DNA from: Vreelandella olivaria
GTDB lineage: Bacteria > Pseudomonadota > Gammaproteobacteria > Pseudomonadales > Halomonadaceae
Direction: 5' to 3'
Assembly: GCF_023507745.1 (NCBI RefSeq)
Contig: NZ_JALPZO010000123.1
Coordinates: 1-64,000 of the forward strand
Length of the DNA: 64,000 nt
In this document: piece by piece, positions 1-7,399 of the stretch
How the letters are laid out: each line of letters begins with the position of its first letter
Numbering within the stretch: position 1 is the stretch's first letter
The notes under the pieces: generated by a model
Told to the model about the DNA's origin: nothing
What the model saw: only the letters and a program-made list of their open reading frames with translations
Database searches by the model: none
Translations under genes and position numbers: made by a program

Positions 1-25
1 TGCTGAGCGCCATGCTAAGTGCCAT
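1..25 (-). CDS. Start of a gene leaving the window (partial)
   Basis: On the minus strand an ATG at 25 is followed by open codons (M-A-L-S-M-A-L-S) to the window edge. It is preceded by a strong ribosome binding site, AGGAGG (30-35), four bases away. A promoter-like element and three tandem repeats lie just upstream. Only eight codons are visible, so no product can be named. The call rests on the ribosome binding site and the promoter context alone. Confidence 0.4.
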
Positions 26-65
26 GCTCCCTCCTGGAATCATCAACTGTTAATGAGAAACAGTG

Positions 66-93
66 ATAATAACGAGCCAGGAGCCAAGCACAA
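66..93 (-). promoter_or_regulatory. Possible sigma-70 promoter for the leftward gene
   Basis: Read on the minus strand, TTGTGC (88-93) and TATTAT (66-71) are separated by 16 bases. They lie about 40 bases before the ATG at 25. The match is fair at -35 and good at -10. The tandem repeats at 116-181 lie directly upstream, where an activator would bind. Confidence 0.35.
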
Positions 94-115
94 CCCCTTA
101 AGGGCAGGTGTCAGC

Positions 116-181
116 GATGTCTTACAAAAATGTAAGAGATATCGTACAAAATTTTAAGAGATGCCTTACAAATATCGCAAT
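116..181. repeat. Three tandem 22-bp direct repeats, operator-like
   Basis: Three consecutive 22-base units occupy 116-137, 138-159 and 160-181. Each starts with GAT, then two variable bases, then C(T/G)TACAAA and an AT-rich second half. In the first unit CTTACA and TGTAAG form an inverted repeat around AAAA; in the second and third the right arm is eroded. They lie in the gap between the aldehyde dehydrogenase stop and the leftward gene, upstream of its promoter-like element. One unit per two helical turns suggests cooperative binding of a regulator to one face of the DNA. Which regulator is unknown. Confidence 0.6.
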
Positions 182-222
182 CCTTGATCACTTGTGGCGT
201 ATATCACTCGCATTCCTGGGAG

Positions 223-1701
223 TTAAACCTCTTCCGGTCCCACCAGATGTTTCACTTCCAGATAGGCGCTTAGCCCCCAAGGGCCTAGCTCACGGCCAAT
301 ACCGCTGCGCTTGAAGCCACCCCAGGCGGTTTCAGGTAGCACCAGTTGCTCGCTGTTGTACCAGATGCTGCCAGCTTTAAGCTGGCGACCAATGCGCCTG
401 GCGCGTTCGGGGTCACCGCTAATCACCGTCGCCGCCAGGCCATAGGCGCTATCGTTTGCAAGTTTGATCGCTTCCTCTTCACTTGCAACACTACGCCCGC
501 AAAGCACCGGGCCAAAAATCTCCTCTTGCCATAAGCGACTTTCTACCGGTACATCCCGGTAAAGGGTGGGCGCCAGGAAGTAGCCTTGAGTGGGCAGGGT
601 ACGATGTTGCGCATCGCGTACTACCGCCAGCCCTTCCTGCTTGGCAATATCCAGGTAGCGCTGTACCACGTCGCGCTGTCTGGCGCTGGTGAGAGGCCCC
701 AGGTCGGTCCCTTCTGCTAACGGATCTCCCAGAGTTAACGCATCCATACGTTCGGCAAGCGCAGCATAGAGCGCCTCCGCTACGTCTTTATGAACCAGTA
801 GACGTGAGGTCGCGGAGCAAATCTGCCCGGCATTAAAGTAGATACCCGCCATCACCCAGTCGGCAGCCTGTGCAGGGTCGGCATCGTCCATGACCAGAAT
901 CGGTGATTTACCACCCAGCTCCAGGGACACGCTGGCGGTGCGGGTAGCCGCTGCCTGCATCACCGCCTCTCCTACCCGGTTACTGCCCGTAAAAGAAATT
1001 TTATCCACACCGGGATGATGGGTCAGCGGTGCTCCGATCCCTTCCCCATCACCGTTAAGCAGGTTCAGTACGCCAGCAGGCAACGCTATTTCAAGGGCAA
1101 TCTCTGCCAGTACCTGTTCAGGCAGCGGGGTCACCTCTGAAGGTTTAAGCACTACACTACAGCCTGCTGCCAAGGCAGGTGCCAGCTTCCATGCACTGGT
1201 CACCAGCGGAAAATTCCATGGTGTGATCAGCCCCACCACTCCGACAGGGTCGTGATAGCAGCGCGCCTCAATGCCTTCCATCTCAACACTCACTAACTCC
1301 CCCTGGCGGGCATCCAGCGCCTTGGCCTGCTTCGCATAGTAACGGTAGCAGGCAATGGCGTCGTCCAGGTCGATCCCGGCTTCTGCCAGTGGTTTCCCAT
1401 TGTTGGTTGCCGACAGCGTAATGAGCTCCTTGCAACGGGCTTTCAGGCTATCGGCAAACCCATCGAGGTAGACTGCCCGCGCAGCGCCGCCTAACGCCTG
1501 CCAGTCAGGCTGGGCCTGTTGCGCAGCTTTTACGGCAGCGTCTACATCTGCTGCATCCCCGGCGGTAACTTGGGCAATGCGCTCTTCGCTATATGGGTTC
1601 ATCACATCAAGCACACGGGAACCTGCCGATGCGACCCACCGACTATTGATAAACTGCTTATTGAGTAACGGAATGTGCTCTATCTGGGAAGTCATAGACA
1701 C
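223..1701 (-). CDS. NAD(P)-dependent aldehyde dehydrogenase, probably 4-guanidinobutyraldehyde dehydrogenase (KauB-like)
   Basis: Aldehyde dehydrogenase superfamily enzyme of about 492 residues, cytoplasmic, oxidising an aldehyde to the acid with NAD(P)+. Visible landmarks are the cofactor-binding segment ITPWNFPL near residue 159, the general-base glutamate in LELGGKSP near 261, and the nucleophilic cysteine in FNAGQICS near 295. Length and order are normal for the betaine-aldehyde dehydrogenase subgroup. It is the last gene of the run that begins with guanidinobutyrase and includes 2-ketoarginine decarboxylase. This makes 4-guanidinobutyraldehyde, the product of that decarboxylase, its likely substrate, as for KauB in Pseudomonas aeruginosa. 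Start: GTG at 1701 lies 8 bases after AAGGAG. The ATG at 1707 is too close to it, and an ATG at 1695 is the alternative. Substrate is inferred from context. Confidence 0.85.
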   Translation of the reverse strand: MSMTSQIEHIPLLNKQFINSRWVASAGSRVLDVMNPYSEERIAQVTAGDAADVDAAVKAAQQAQPDWQALGGAARAVYLDGFADSLKARCKELITLSATNNGKPLAEAGIDLDDAIACYRYYAKQAKALDARQGELVSVEMEGIEARCYHDPVGVVGLITPWNFPLVTSAWKLAPALAAGCSVVLKPSEVTPLPEQVLAEIALEIALPAGVLNLLNGDGEGIGAPLTHHPGVDKISFTGSNRVGEAVMQAAATRTASVSLELGGKSPILVMDDADPAQAADWVMAGIYFNAGQICSATSRLLVHKDVAEALYAALAERMDALTLGDPLAEGTDLGPLTSARQRDVVQRYLDIAKQEGLAVVRDAQHRTLPTQGYFLAPTLYRDVPVESRLWQEEIFGPVLCGRSVASEEEAIKLANDSAYGLAATVISGDPERARRIGRQLKAGSIWYNSEQLVLPETAWGGFKRSGIGRELGPWGLSAYLEVKHLVGPEEV

Positions 1702-1755
1702 TATCATGGCTCCTTTAAAGGTCGTGTTGGTGCTGTGCGCTGATTGGTTGCAGGT

Positions 1756-3066
1756 TCATATGGTTACCCGCTTAAAAAGCATTACCTTACTGGCCACAAA
1801 ATAAAGCACACCCGTGATGACAAAAACAGGCAGCGATGCACCAAACTCCAATGGCGCGACCCAGTTCCAGTAATAGGCCAGTAGTGCGCCCACCCCATAG
1901 CTGCCCAACGCCAGCCAGTTAAAGGAGGGCAGGCTGTGTTCAGCCTGGATAAGCTGTGCCGAGGTATAGCGCTGGCGGCCCAACAGGTAGTAATCCACGA
2001 TGATCAGTGAAAAAGCTGGAATGAAGACACTGCCAATAATCAGTAAAAATGTTTGAAACTGATCCAGAATACCGGGGATTAACGCACCGACAATGGATAT
2101 CACCCCAATCAGAAGGGCTGGCTTCCAGAAAGGCACCGTTGGCCGCACGCTCATAAACGAAAGCGTCGCGCTGTAGACACACATCACGTTAGTTGTCAGA
2201 ACCGAAAAGAAAATAACCAAGGCCGCAGGCAGGCCGAAACCGAACCCACTGAGCAGGGTTGTCGGGTCATAAGTGGGTTCCATACCAACGCTAATCGACA
2301 GCGCCGATACTGTAGCCCCCAACCCCATGGCAACCAACGTCGCCATCACATAGCCACCCCAGGTGCCCACAACGGCAGCTTTTAGCGAGCGACAGTGGCG
2401 ATTGTAATCTGCGGCTAATGGAATCCAGGAAAAAGCGGTTGCTACAACAATATCAAACACCACTCCGCCCCCCAGCACTCCTTCGGGCTCCAGTTGGGTA
2501 ATACTGGGCAAATCGTAGTGGCGATTCAGCGCAAACAGCACCACCGCCGACAACCCCAGCATCAGCAGTGCCGCTATTTTCTCGACTTTCTCGATACCCA
2601 AATGGCCGCGCAAGGCAATGAGTACGACCAGCGACTCACACAAGACCGTGAAGAGTGCAACATTGGAGTAACCGGTCAGACTTTCAACCGCGTAATCCAG
2701 ACTCATACCTGCCAGTAGCGCCTGAATCCAACTCCAGGCAATCAGCGCAAGTAAATTAACCCAGGCGGGGAAATTAGCCCCTTTTCTACCGAAGGTACCC
2801 CGTGCCAGCACCATCGTCGTCATACCGGTTTGCTGCCCCATGGCCCCGATCAATACCAACGGAATGATCCCCACCGCCGAACCCAGCAGAATTAACAGCA
2901 TCGCATGCTGAAAGGTGAGATCAGGAACCAAAAACATACCGGTTAAAATAGTGGTAACGACCACATTGGCACCGAGCCACAGCGCAAAGGTTCCAGGCAA
3001 CCCAAGGCTGTGCTCAACATGATCCGCCGAGAGAGTATCCTGCCCTAGTATGCGATTATTTTTCAT
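1756..3066 (-). CDS. NCS1-family permease (purine/cytosine permease type)
   Basis: Integral membrane protein of about 436 residues with around twelve hydrophobic segments, resembling the nucleobase:cation symporter-1 family (CodB and related permeases). The N-terminus carries the family-like stretch HSLGLPGTFALWLGAN before the first helix, followed by GxxxGxxPL-type glycine-rich helices. NCS1 proteins import nucleobases, allantoin, hydantoins or pyridoxine with Na+ or H+. The operon suggests a guanidino compound or arginine derivative here, but the sequence does not show this. It overlaps the upstream decarboxylase gene by 11 bases. The ATG at 3066 has AGG eight bases before it, whereas GTG 3075 and ATG 3072 are too close to it. 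Confidence 0.8.
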   Translation of the reverse strand: MKNNRILGQDTLSADHVEHSLGLPGTFALWLGANVVVTTILTGMFLVPDLTFQHAMLLILLGSAVGIIPLVLIGAMGQQTGMTTMVLARGTFGRKGANFPAWVNLLALIAWSWIQALLAGMSLDYAVESLTGYSNVALFTVLCESLVVLIALRGHLGIEKVEKIAALLMLGLSAVVLFALNRHYDLPSITQLEPEGVLGGGVVFDIVVATAFSWIPLAADYNRHCRSLKAAVVGTWGGYVMATLVAMGLGATVSALSISVGMEPTYDPTTLLSGFGFGLPAALVIFFSVLTTNVMCVYSATLSFMSVRPTVPFWKPALLIGVISIVGALIPGILDQFQTFLLIIGSVFIPAFSLIIVDYYLLGRQRYTSAQLIQAEHSLPSFNWLALGSYGVGALLAYYWNWVAPLEFGASLPVFVITGVLYFVASKVMLFKRVTI

Positions 3067-4714
3067 TATCATCACCTGGTTTTACTAGCGTTTTCTGCCA
3101 GGCAGCGGCGTCTATTTCGATCAGTAAGGGGCCGGTAGGGACACGGCTGGCAAGCGCTCTGGCCAGCTCAGCGGGGCTTCCCACCAATACGCCGGGGCAA
3201 CCAAACCCTTCAGCCAGAGTAAGAAAGTTCGGTGCTTGGATATCGACCCCCAGGCGGGCGACGCCGTTAGCATCCATATAACGACGGATCTCTTCATAGC
3301 CTGCGTTGTGCCACAGCACAATAACCACCGGCAAGCACGCTTCTACTGCTGTGGCTATTTCAGCAAGGGTAAACATCACGCCGCCATCACCTACCAGCGC
3401 CACCACAGGCAGTTCCGGCTTGGCCAACTGGGCGCCAAGTGCAGCGGGAAGCCCATACCCCAAGGTGCCGTAGCCTGTCGAGGCATTGAAATACCGCCGA
3501 GGCGCTGGCTGGCTTACCAGATGGTTGCCTGCATATACCGGCGCGGTGGAATCTCCCACCAGAATCGCCTCGGGAAGGTATTCGGCCAGGGTGTTATAAA
3601 GTGGCACGAAATCGCTAAAGGCGGGGTGGTTTACCAGATTCAGCGCGCTCAATGCCGCCGCCGTTCGTTGGGCACCGCCGCGCTGCAATGGGTCGGGGAA
3701 GTGGGCAAAAAGAAGCTCAAGGCTACGTCCAGCATCGCCTACTAAGCCAAGTGTGGTGCGCTGGTTACGCACCAGTTGTTCAGGGTCTAGATCGATACGG
3801 ATCAGTGCACCGTTAAGATGAAAGCCATCATCAAACACCACATCGTAATCAGTCTCTCCCAGTTCGGTGCCAATCGCCAGAATCACATCAGCGTTGGCGA
3901 CAAGCGTGCGTACCGCAGGTAGTGCGGCGTTGGCACCCAAATCCAGCGGGTGGTTACGGCCAAGCAACCCTTTGGCGTTGATCGTGGTCACCGTAGGCGC
4001 ATCAAGCTGTGCTACCAGTGCCCGTGCTGCTTGCGGTGCTGCTACACAGCCGCCGCCCAATAGCACTAAGGGCTGCTTCGCCGCTTTTAACATGCGGGCT
4101 GCCTCGCACAGCCCTTCCGGGTCGGGGGCCGCGCGATAGAGCTGTGGCGCCTGCCAACTGTCCGGCACCTTAACCGGTGAATGAAACAGATCAATCGGGA
4201 TTTCAATATGTACCGGACCTGGGCGCGCGCCATTAAATACCACAAAGGCACGCGCCAACACATCGGGCAGTGTGTTGGCATCCAGAAGTGTGTGGCTAAA
4301 CCGCGCCACACCGCTGATCATTTGCTGCTGGCTGGGGAGTTCATGCAGTCGCCCCTGGCCAAGGCCCAGGGTATCGCGGCGATTCACGCTGGAAATGACC
4401 AGCATGGGGATAGAGTCCGCCAGGGCCTGGCCCATGGCAGTGGCAATATTGGTCATCCCAGGTCCTGTGATGATCAGGCAAACACCGGGCTGGCCGCTGG
4501 CGCGCGCATAGCCATCGGCCATAAACCCGGCGCCCTGTTCATGGCGCGGCGTTATATGCTGTACCTCACTGCCTTCCAACCCGCGATAGAGTTCGACGGT
4601 ATGTACCCCAGGGATACCAAACAACGTGCGCACACCGTAAGTGTCGCGCAGCAGGCGTATCAGCAGTTCGGCACAGCTCATAGTCGCTTGATTGCTCGTT
4701 GCATCACCGTTCAT
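3056..4714 (-). CDS. aruI: 5-guanidino-2-oxopentanoate (2-ketoarginine) decarboxylase, thiamine diphosphate enzyme
   Basis: Thiamine-diphosphate enzyme of about 552 residues with the acetolactate synthase/pyruvate decarboxylase layout. The N-terminal pyrimidine-binding domain has the catalytic glutamate in RHEQGAGF (near residue 59). A central domain follows, then the C-terminal diphosphate-binding motif beginning GDGG and ending with WHNAGY. AruI decarboxylates 2-ketoarginine to 4-guanidinobutyraldehyde in the arginine transaminase pathway. The presence of guanidinobutyrase and an aldehyde dehydrogenase in the same operon makes this more likely than acetolactate synthase, and no small regulatory subunit gene is nearby. 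An extra 45 residues are possible upstream but look like a shadow of the preceding gene. ATG 4714 follows AAGGGG. The transaminase AruH is not in this window. Confidence 0.8.
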   Translation of the reverse strand: MNGDATSNQATMSCAELLIRLLRDTYGVRTLFGIPGVHTVELYRGLEGSEVQHITPRHEQGAGFMADGYARASGQPGVCLIITGPGMTNIATAMGQALADSIPMLVISSVNRRDTLGLGQGRLHELPSQQQMISGVARFSHTLLDANTLPDVLARAFVVFNGARPGPVHIEIPIDLFHSPVKVPDSWQAPQLYRAAPDPEGLCEAARMLKAAKQPLVLLGGGCVAAPQAARALVAQLDAPTVTTINAKGLLGRNHPLDLGANAALPAVRTLVANADVILAIGTELGETDYDVVFDDGFHLNGALIRIDLDPEQLVRNQRTTLGLVGDAGRSLELLFAHFPDPLQRGGAQRTAAALSALNLVNHPAFSDFVPLYNTLAEYLPEAILVGDSTAPVYAGNHLVSQPAPRRYFNASTGYGTLGYGLPAALGAQLAKPELPVVALVGDGGVMFTLAEIATAVEACLPVVIVLWHNAGYEEIRRYMDANGVARLGVDIQAPNFLTLAEGFGCPGVLVGSPAELARALASRVPTGPLLIEIDAAAWQKTLVKPGDDNEK

Positions 4715-4724
4715 TGCAGGCCCC

Positions 4725-6107
4725 TTAAAAGAAAAACGTATGGGCCATAAAGGCGATGATCGGCAGCGTAATCGCGGTACGCAGCAGGAAGACCACGGCC
4801 AGCTCCCAGAACTTGATGGGAATTTTCGATTTGAGCAACAGCGCACCAATTTCCGACATATAAACCAGCTGCGTCATGGATAGGCAGGCAATCACAAAGC
4901 GGGTTAGTTCGCTTTCGATGTTAGTGGCCAGTACGGCGGGCAGGAACATATCGGCAAACCCCACCAGGGTTGCCGGGGCAGCGGCTTGCGCTTCTGGAAT
5001 ACGCAGTAGCTCCAGCACCGGCACCATGGGATAGGAAAGCCATGTAAACAGCGGTGTAAACTCTGCCAGGATCAGTGCCACCGTGCCGATGGCAAATACC
5101 AGCGGCAACAGCGTCAGGAAGATATCGATCACATTCAGCAGCGCCAAACGCCCAAGCGCTTTAGGCCCCGGTGCCCCTGCCGCCCGGCGGGTGGCCTGAA
5201 GCAGGCTGTAACGAAACAGGCCAACATGTTCAGTACGTTCTTCACTCAGCTGGCAGCCGACCGGCTCGTAGTAGTCATTGGATTTGCGGGACAGCGGTGG
5301 AATACGCGCCACAATCACCGCCGCGATTAAGCCCGATACCACCACCGTAAAGTAGAACGGTACGAAGAGGTGGTTAATATCGACAAAATTAGTAATCAGC
5401 AGGCTAAAAGCGATAGAGGCAACGGAGAAGTTGGTCGCTATAACAGAGGCTTCACGCCCATTGTAATAGCCCTGCTCATACTGTTGGGCGGTGATCAGCA
5501 CCCCCACCGTCCCCGAGCCCATCCAAGAGGCCGTGGCGTCAATGGCACTTCGTCCCGGCAGGTTAAAAACCAACCGAAACGGCTTGCGCACCAGGGTGCC
5601 AATGAACTCCATAAAGCCGAACTCAACCAGGAAAGGGAGCAGCAGGGCGGCGAAGAAAAAGAACGTCAGCAGTACCGGTGCAAGGTCATTCAGCATCACC
5701 CCACCGGTAAACGATGCAGTCACGAACTCAGGCCCAAACTGGAAAAACGTCATCACCACAAAGATAGCGCCCAAAATACGCATGGCGATCCAGATGGCTC
5801 CCACATCGAACATGTCGTGGAAGGGGCCCTGTTGTGCCCAGGCGGGTTTAGCTGCTTTTACATAGAGCGTTACCACCACCGAGAGGCAGAGCACCAGCAT
5901 AGCAATGGCCGGCAAGGCTGAACCAAGCAGGGTTTGTAACCCATCAGCCATCAACCCCATGCCAATATTGACCGTTCCACCCACCTGAAAAGGAACTAAA
6001 AACAACAGGATGCCAATGAGTGACGGAATTAGAAATTTCAGTAAATGGTCTGGGGATATCGGTGCCAACGATGTGGGCGCTTCCGATTTCACTTGGGAGT
6101 ACGACAT
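4725..6107 (-). CDS. YjiH-family membrane protein with nucleoside-recognition (gate) domains
   Basis: Polytopic inner membrane protein of about 460 residues. The hydrophobic segments fall in two halves that each resemble the nucleoside-recognition/gate fold seen in YjiH and in FeoB-type gates, with a glycine-rich segment (SWMGSGTVGVL) in the first half. The family's substrate is not established. Its position between guanidinobutyrase and 2-ketoarginine decarboxylase suggests transport of arginine, a guanidino acid or a product such as 4-aminobutyrate; this is inference. The start ATG 6107 has AGGTGA five bases before it; the GTG at 6116 overlaps that ribosome binding site and is unlikely. The 144 bases between this gene and guanidinobutyrase hold a GGCGCC inverted repeat but no clear terminator. 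Confidence 0.7.
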   Translation of the reverse strand: MSYSQVKSEAPTSLAPISPDHLLKFLIPSLIGILLFLVPFQVGGTVNIGMGLMADGLQTLLGSALPAIAMLVLCLSVVVTLYVKAAKPAWAQQGPFHDMFDVGAIWIAMRILGAIFVVMTFFQFGPEFVTASFTGGVMLNDLAPVLLTFFFFAALLLPFLVEFGFMEFIGTLVRKPFRLVFNLPGRSAIDATASWMGSGTVGVLITAQQYEQGYYNGREASVIATNFSVASIAFSLLITNFVDINHLFVPFYFTVVVSGLIAAVIVARIPPLSRKSNDYYEPVGCQLSEERTEHVGLFRYSLLQATRRAAGAPGPKALGRLALLNVIDIFLTLLPLVFAIGTVALILAEFTPLFTWLSYPMVPVLELLRIPEAQAAAPATLVGFADMFLPAVLATNIESELTRFVIACLSMTQLVYMSEIGALLLKSKIPIKFWELAVVFLLRTAITLPIIAFMAHTFFF

Positions 6108-6251
6108 ACGGTTCACCTATTGAGTGTGATTATTGGAGGTGGCTGGCGGCGTCCTGGGTGGAGGAAAGCGATACTTCCCTCCTGGGTACTCACTGTTTTT
6201 TTATGCATGGCGCCTTGTTAGCCCGGCGCCTGAAAAACCTGGGTGCCATGG

Positions 6252-7202
6252 TTAATCGCTGCGTTTTACGCCGGGCAACACACACAACATTTCATACAGC
6301 AGCGTTGCCCCCATCAGCGCGGTGTTGCCGCTGGGGTCGAAAGGTGGAGAGACTTCCACCAGGTCGCCGCCCACAATATTTAAGCCGGCCGCGCCGCGCA
6401 CAATTTCCAGCCCTTGGGTAGAGGTCAGCCCCCCCATTTCAACCGTGCCGGTGCCAGGGGCAACCGAGGGGTCCAGGCCATCGATATCGAAGCTGATGTA
6501 CACCGGTGTATCGCCCATCTGCTCGCGCACTTCCTGCATCAACGGCGCCAGCGAGCGGTACCAACACTCTTCAGCAGGCACAACGCGAAAACCCTGTTCT
6601 CTGCACCAGTCGAAGTCCTCAGCCGCATAGCCTGTTCCTCTCAAGCCGATTTGCACCACCTTGCGATGAGCCAGTAGCCCTTCTTCCTGGGCACGACGAA
6701 AAGGCGTGCCATGGGCTATCGGCTCACCGAACATGTGTTCGTTCACATCGGCGTGGGCATCAATATGAATCAACCCTACCGGGCCATGCTTTTTGGCCAT
6801 CGCACGCAGGATCGGTAGCGTCAGGGTATGTTCGCCCCCCAGAGTCAGCGGAATGCAGTCATGCTTAAGCACGTCATCGTAGAAGGCGGTGATGATGTCG
6901 ACGCTTTTCGGCAGGTGAAAGGTATTGATCGGTACATCACCGATATCAGCTACCTGGAGGCTTTCGAAAGGTGCTGCGCGAGTTGCCATATTGTAGGGGC
7001 GCAGCATGCGCGACTCATCCCGAATCTGGCGTGGCCCAAGGCGTGTGCCAGGACGGTTCGAGGTACCAATATCCATGGGAATGCCGATAAAGGCAGCATC
7101 TAATCCGGCAGCACTCTCTTGAGTGGGTAAGCGCATCATTGTGGCGGGACCACCAAAGCGCGGCACACTGTTGCCTCCCAATGGCTGATTAAACGCGGTC
7201 AT
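6252..7202 (-). CDS. gbuA: Guanidinobutyrase (ureohydrolase, agmatinase family)
   Basis: Ureohydrolase of about 316 residues that hydrolyses 4-guanidinobutyrate to 4-aminobutyrate and urea. The binuclear manganese site is visible in GGEHT, HIDAHADVNE and SFDIDGLDPSVAPGTGT. The N-terminus (QPLGGNSVPRFGG) and the segment MATRAAPFESLQVADIGDV closely resemble P. aeruginosa GbuA as I remember it, rather than agmatinase SpeB. First gene after the sigma-54 promoter at 7260-7276. ATG 7202 is preceded by AGGAGGTG at ideal distance; the 23 extra upstream residues in the same frame are not credible. It releases urea, so a urease is expected elsewhere in the genome. Confidence 0.9.
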   Translation of the reverse strand: MTAFNQPLGGNSVPRFGGPATMMRLPTQESAAGLDAAFIGIPMDIGTSNRPGTRLGPRQIRDESRMLRPYNMATRAAPFESLQVADIGDVPINTFHLPKSVDIITAFYDDVLKHDCIPLTLGGEHTLTLPILRAMAKKHGPVGLIHIDAHADVNEHMFGEPIAHGTPFRRAQEEGLLAHRKVVQIGLRGTGYAAEDFDWCREQGFRVVPAEECWYRSLAPLMQEVREQMGDTPVYISFDIDGLDPSVAPGTGTVEMGGLTSTQGLEIVRGAAGLNIVGGDLVEVSPPFDPSGNTALMGATLLYEMLCVLPGVKRSD

Positions 7203-7259
7203 ATACACCTCCTGGGCTTTTAACGTGATAGCGCCGCCAAACGCGGTTAAGGGAGATAT

Positions 7260-7276
7260 TGCACAGAGCATGCCAA
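7260..7276 (-). promoter_or_regulatory. Sigma-54 (-24/-12) promoter of the arginine operon
   Basis: On the minus strand TTGGCATG, four bases (CTCT), then GTGCA. The invariant GG (7274-7273) and GC (7262-7261) are exactly ten bases apart, as sigma-54 RNA polymerase requires. The expected transcript starts near 7249, about 47 bases before the gbuA start codon. The gene on the other side encodes a sigma-54 activator and repeated operator-like sites lie 37-107 bases upstream, so the whole arrangement is consistent. Confidence 0.75.
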
Positions 7277-7310
7277 GTTAACGGGCGCCTAAATAGGCGG
7301 CTTACGCGTC

Positions 7311-7381
7311 TCAATGATTCATAAATGAATTAAAAACATGCATAATCAATGCAAAATCGCATCAATGATTCATAAATGAAT
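7311..7381. promoter_or_regulatory. Two 20-bp repeats, probable activator (UAS) binding sites
   Basis: TCAATGATTCATAAATGAAT occurs identically at 7311-7330 and 7362-7381, with start points 51 bases apart. Each contains the inverted repeat ATTCAT-AA-ATGAAT. They sit upstream of the sigma-54 promoter for gbuA and immediately before the activator gene. The second copy also covers the first in-frame ATG (7376) of the activator, so bound protein could repress its own gene. These features fit upstream activating sequences of the divergent regulator. Confidence 0.7.
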
Positions 7382-7399
7382 CAACCACAGGAGTCTCTG

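Noticed and set aside
116-181. CRISPR array
   Set aside because: The repeats are adjacent, with no spacers between units, and no cas genes are in the window.
3056-4714. Acetolactate synthase large subunit
   Set aside because: Sequence layout fits, but no small-subunit gene or branched-chain amino acid gene is near, and guanidinobutyrase and aldehyde dehydrogenase in the operon point to 2-ketoarginine decarboxylase.
6180-6250. Terminator after gbuA
   Set aside because: GGCGCC repeats flank a ten-base loop, but on the transcribed (minus) strand they are followed by a run of A, not T; the downstream genes appear to be in the same operon.
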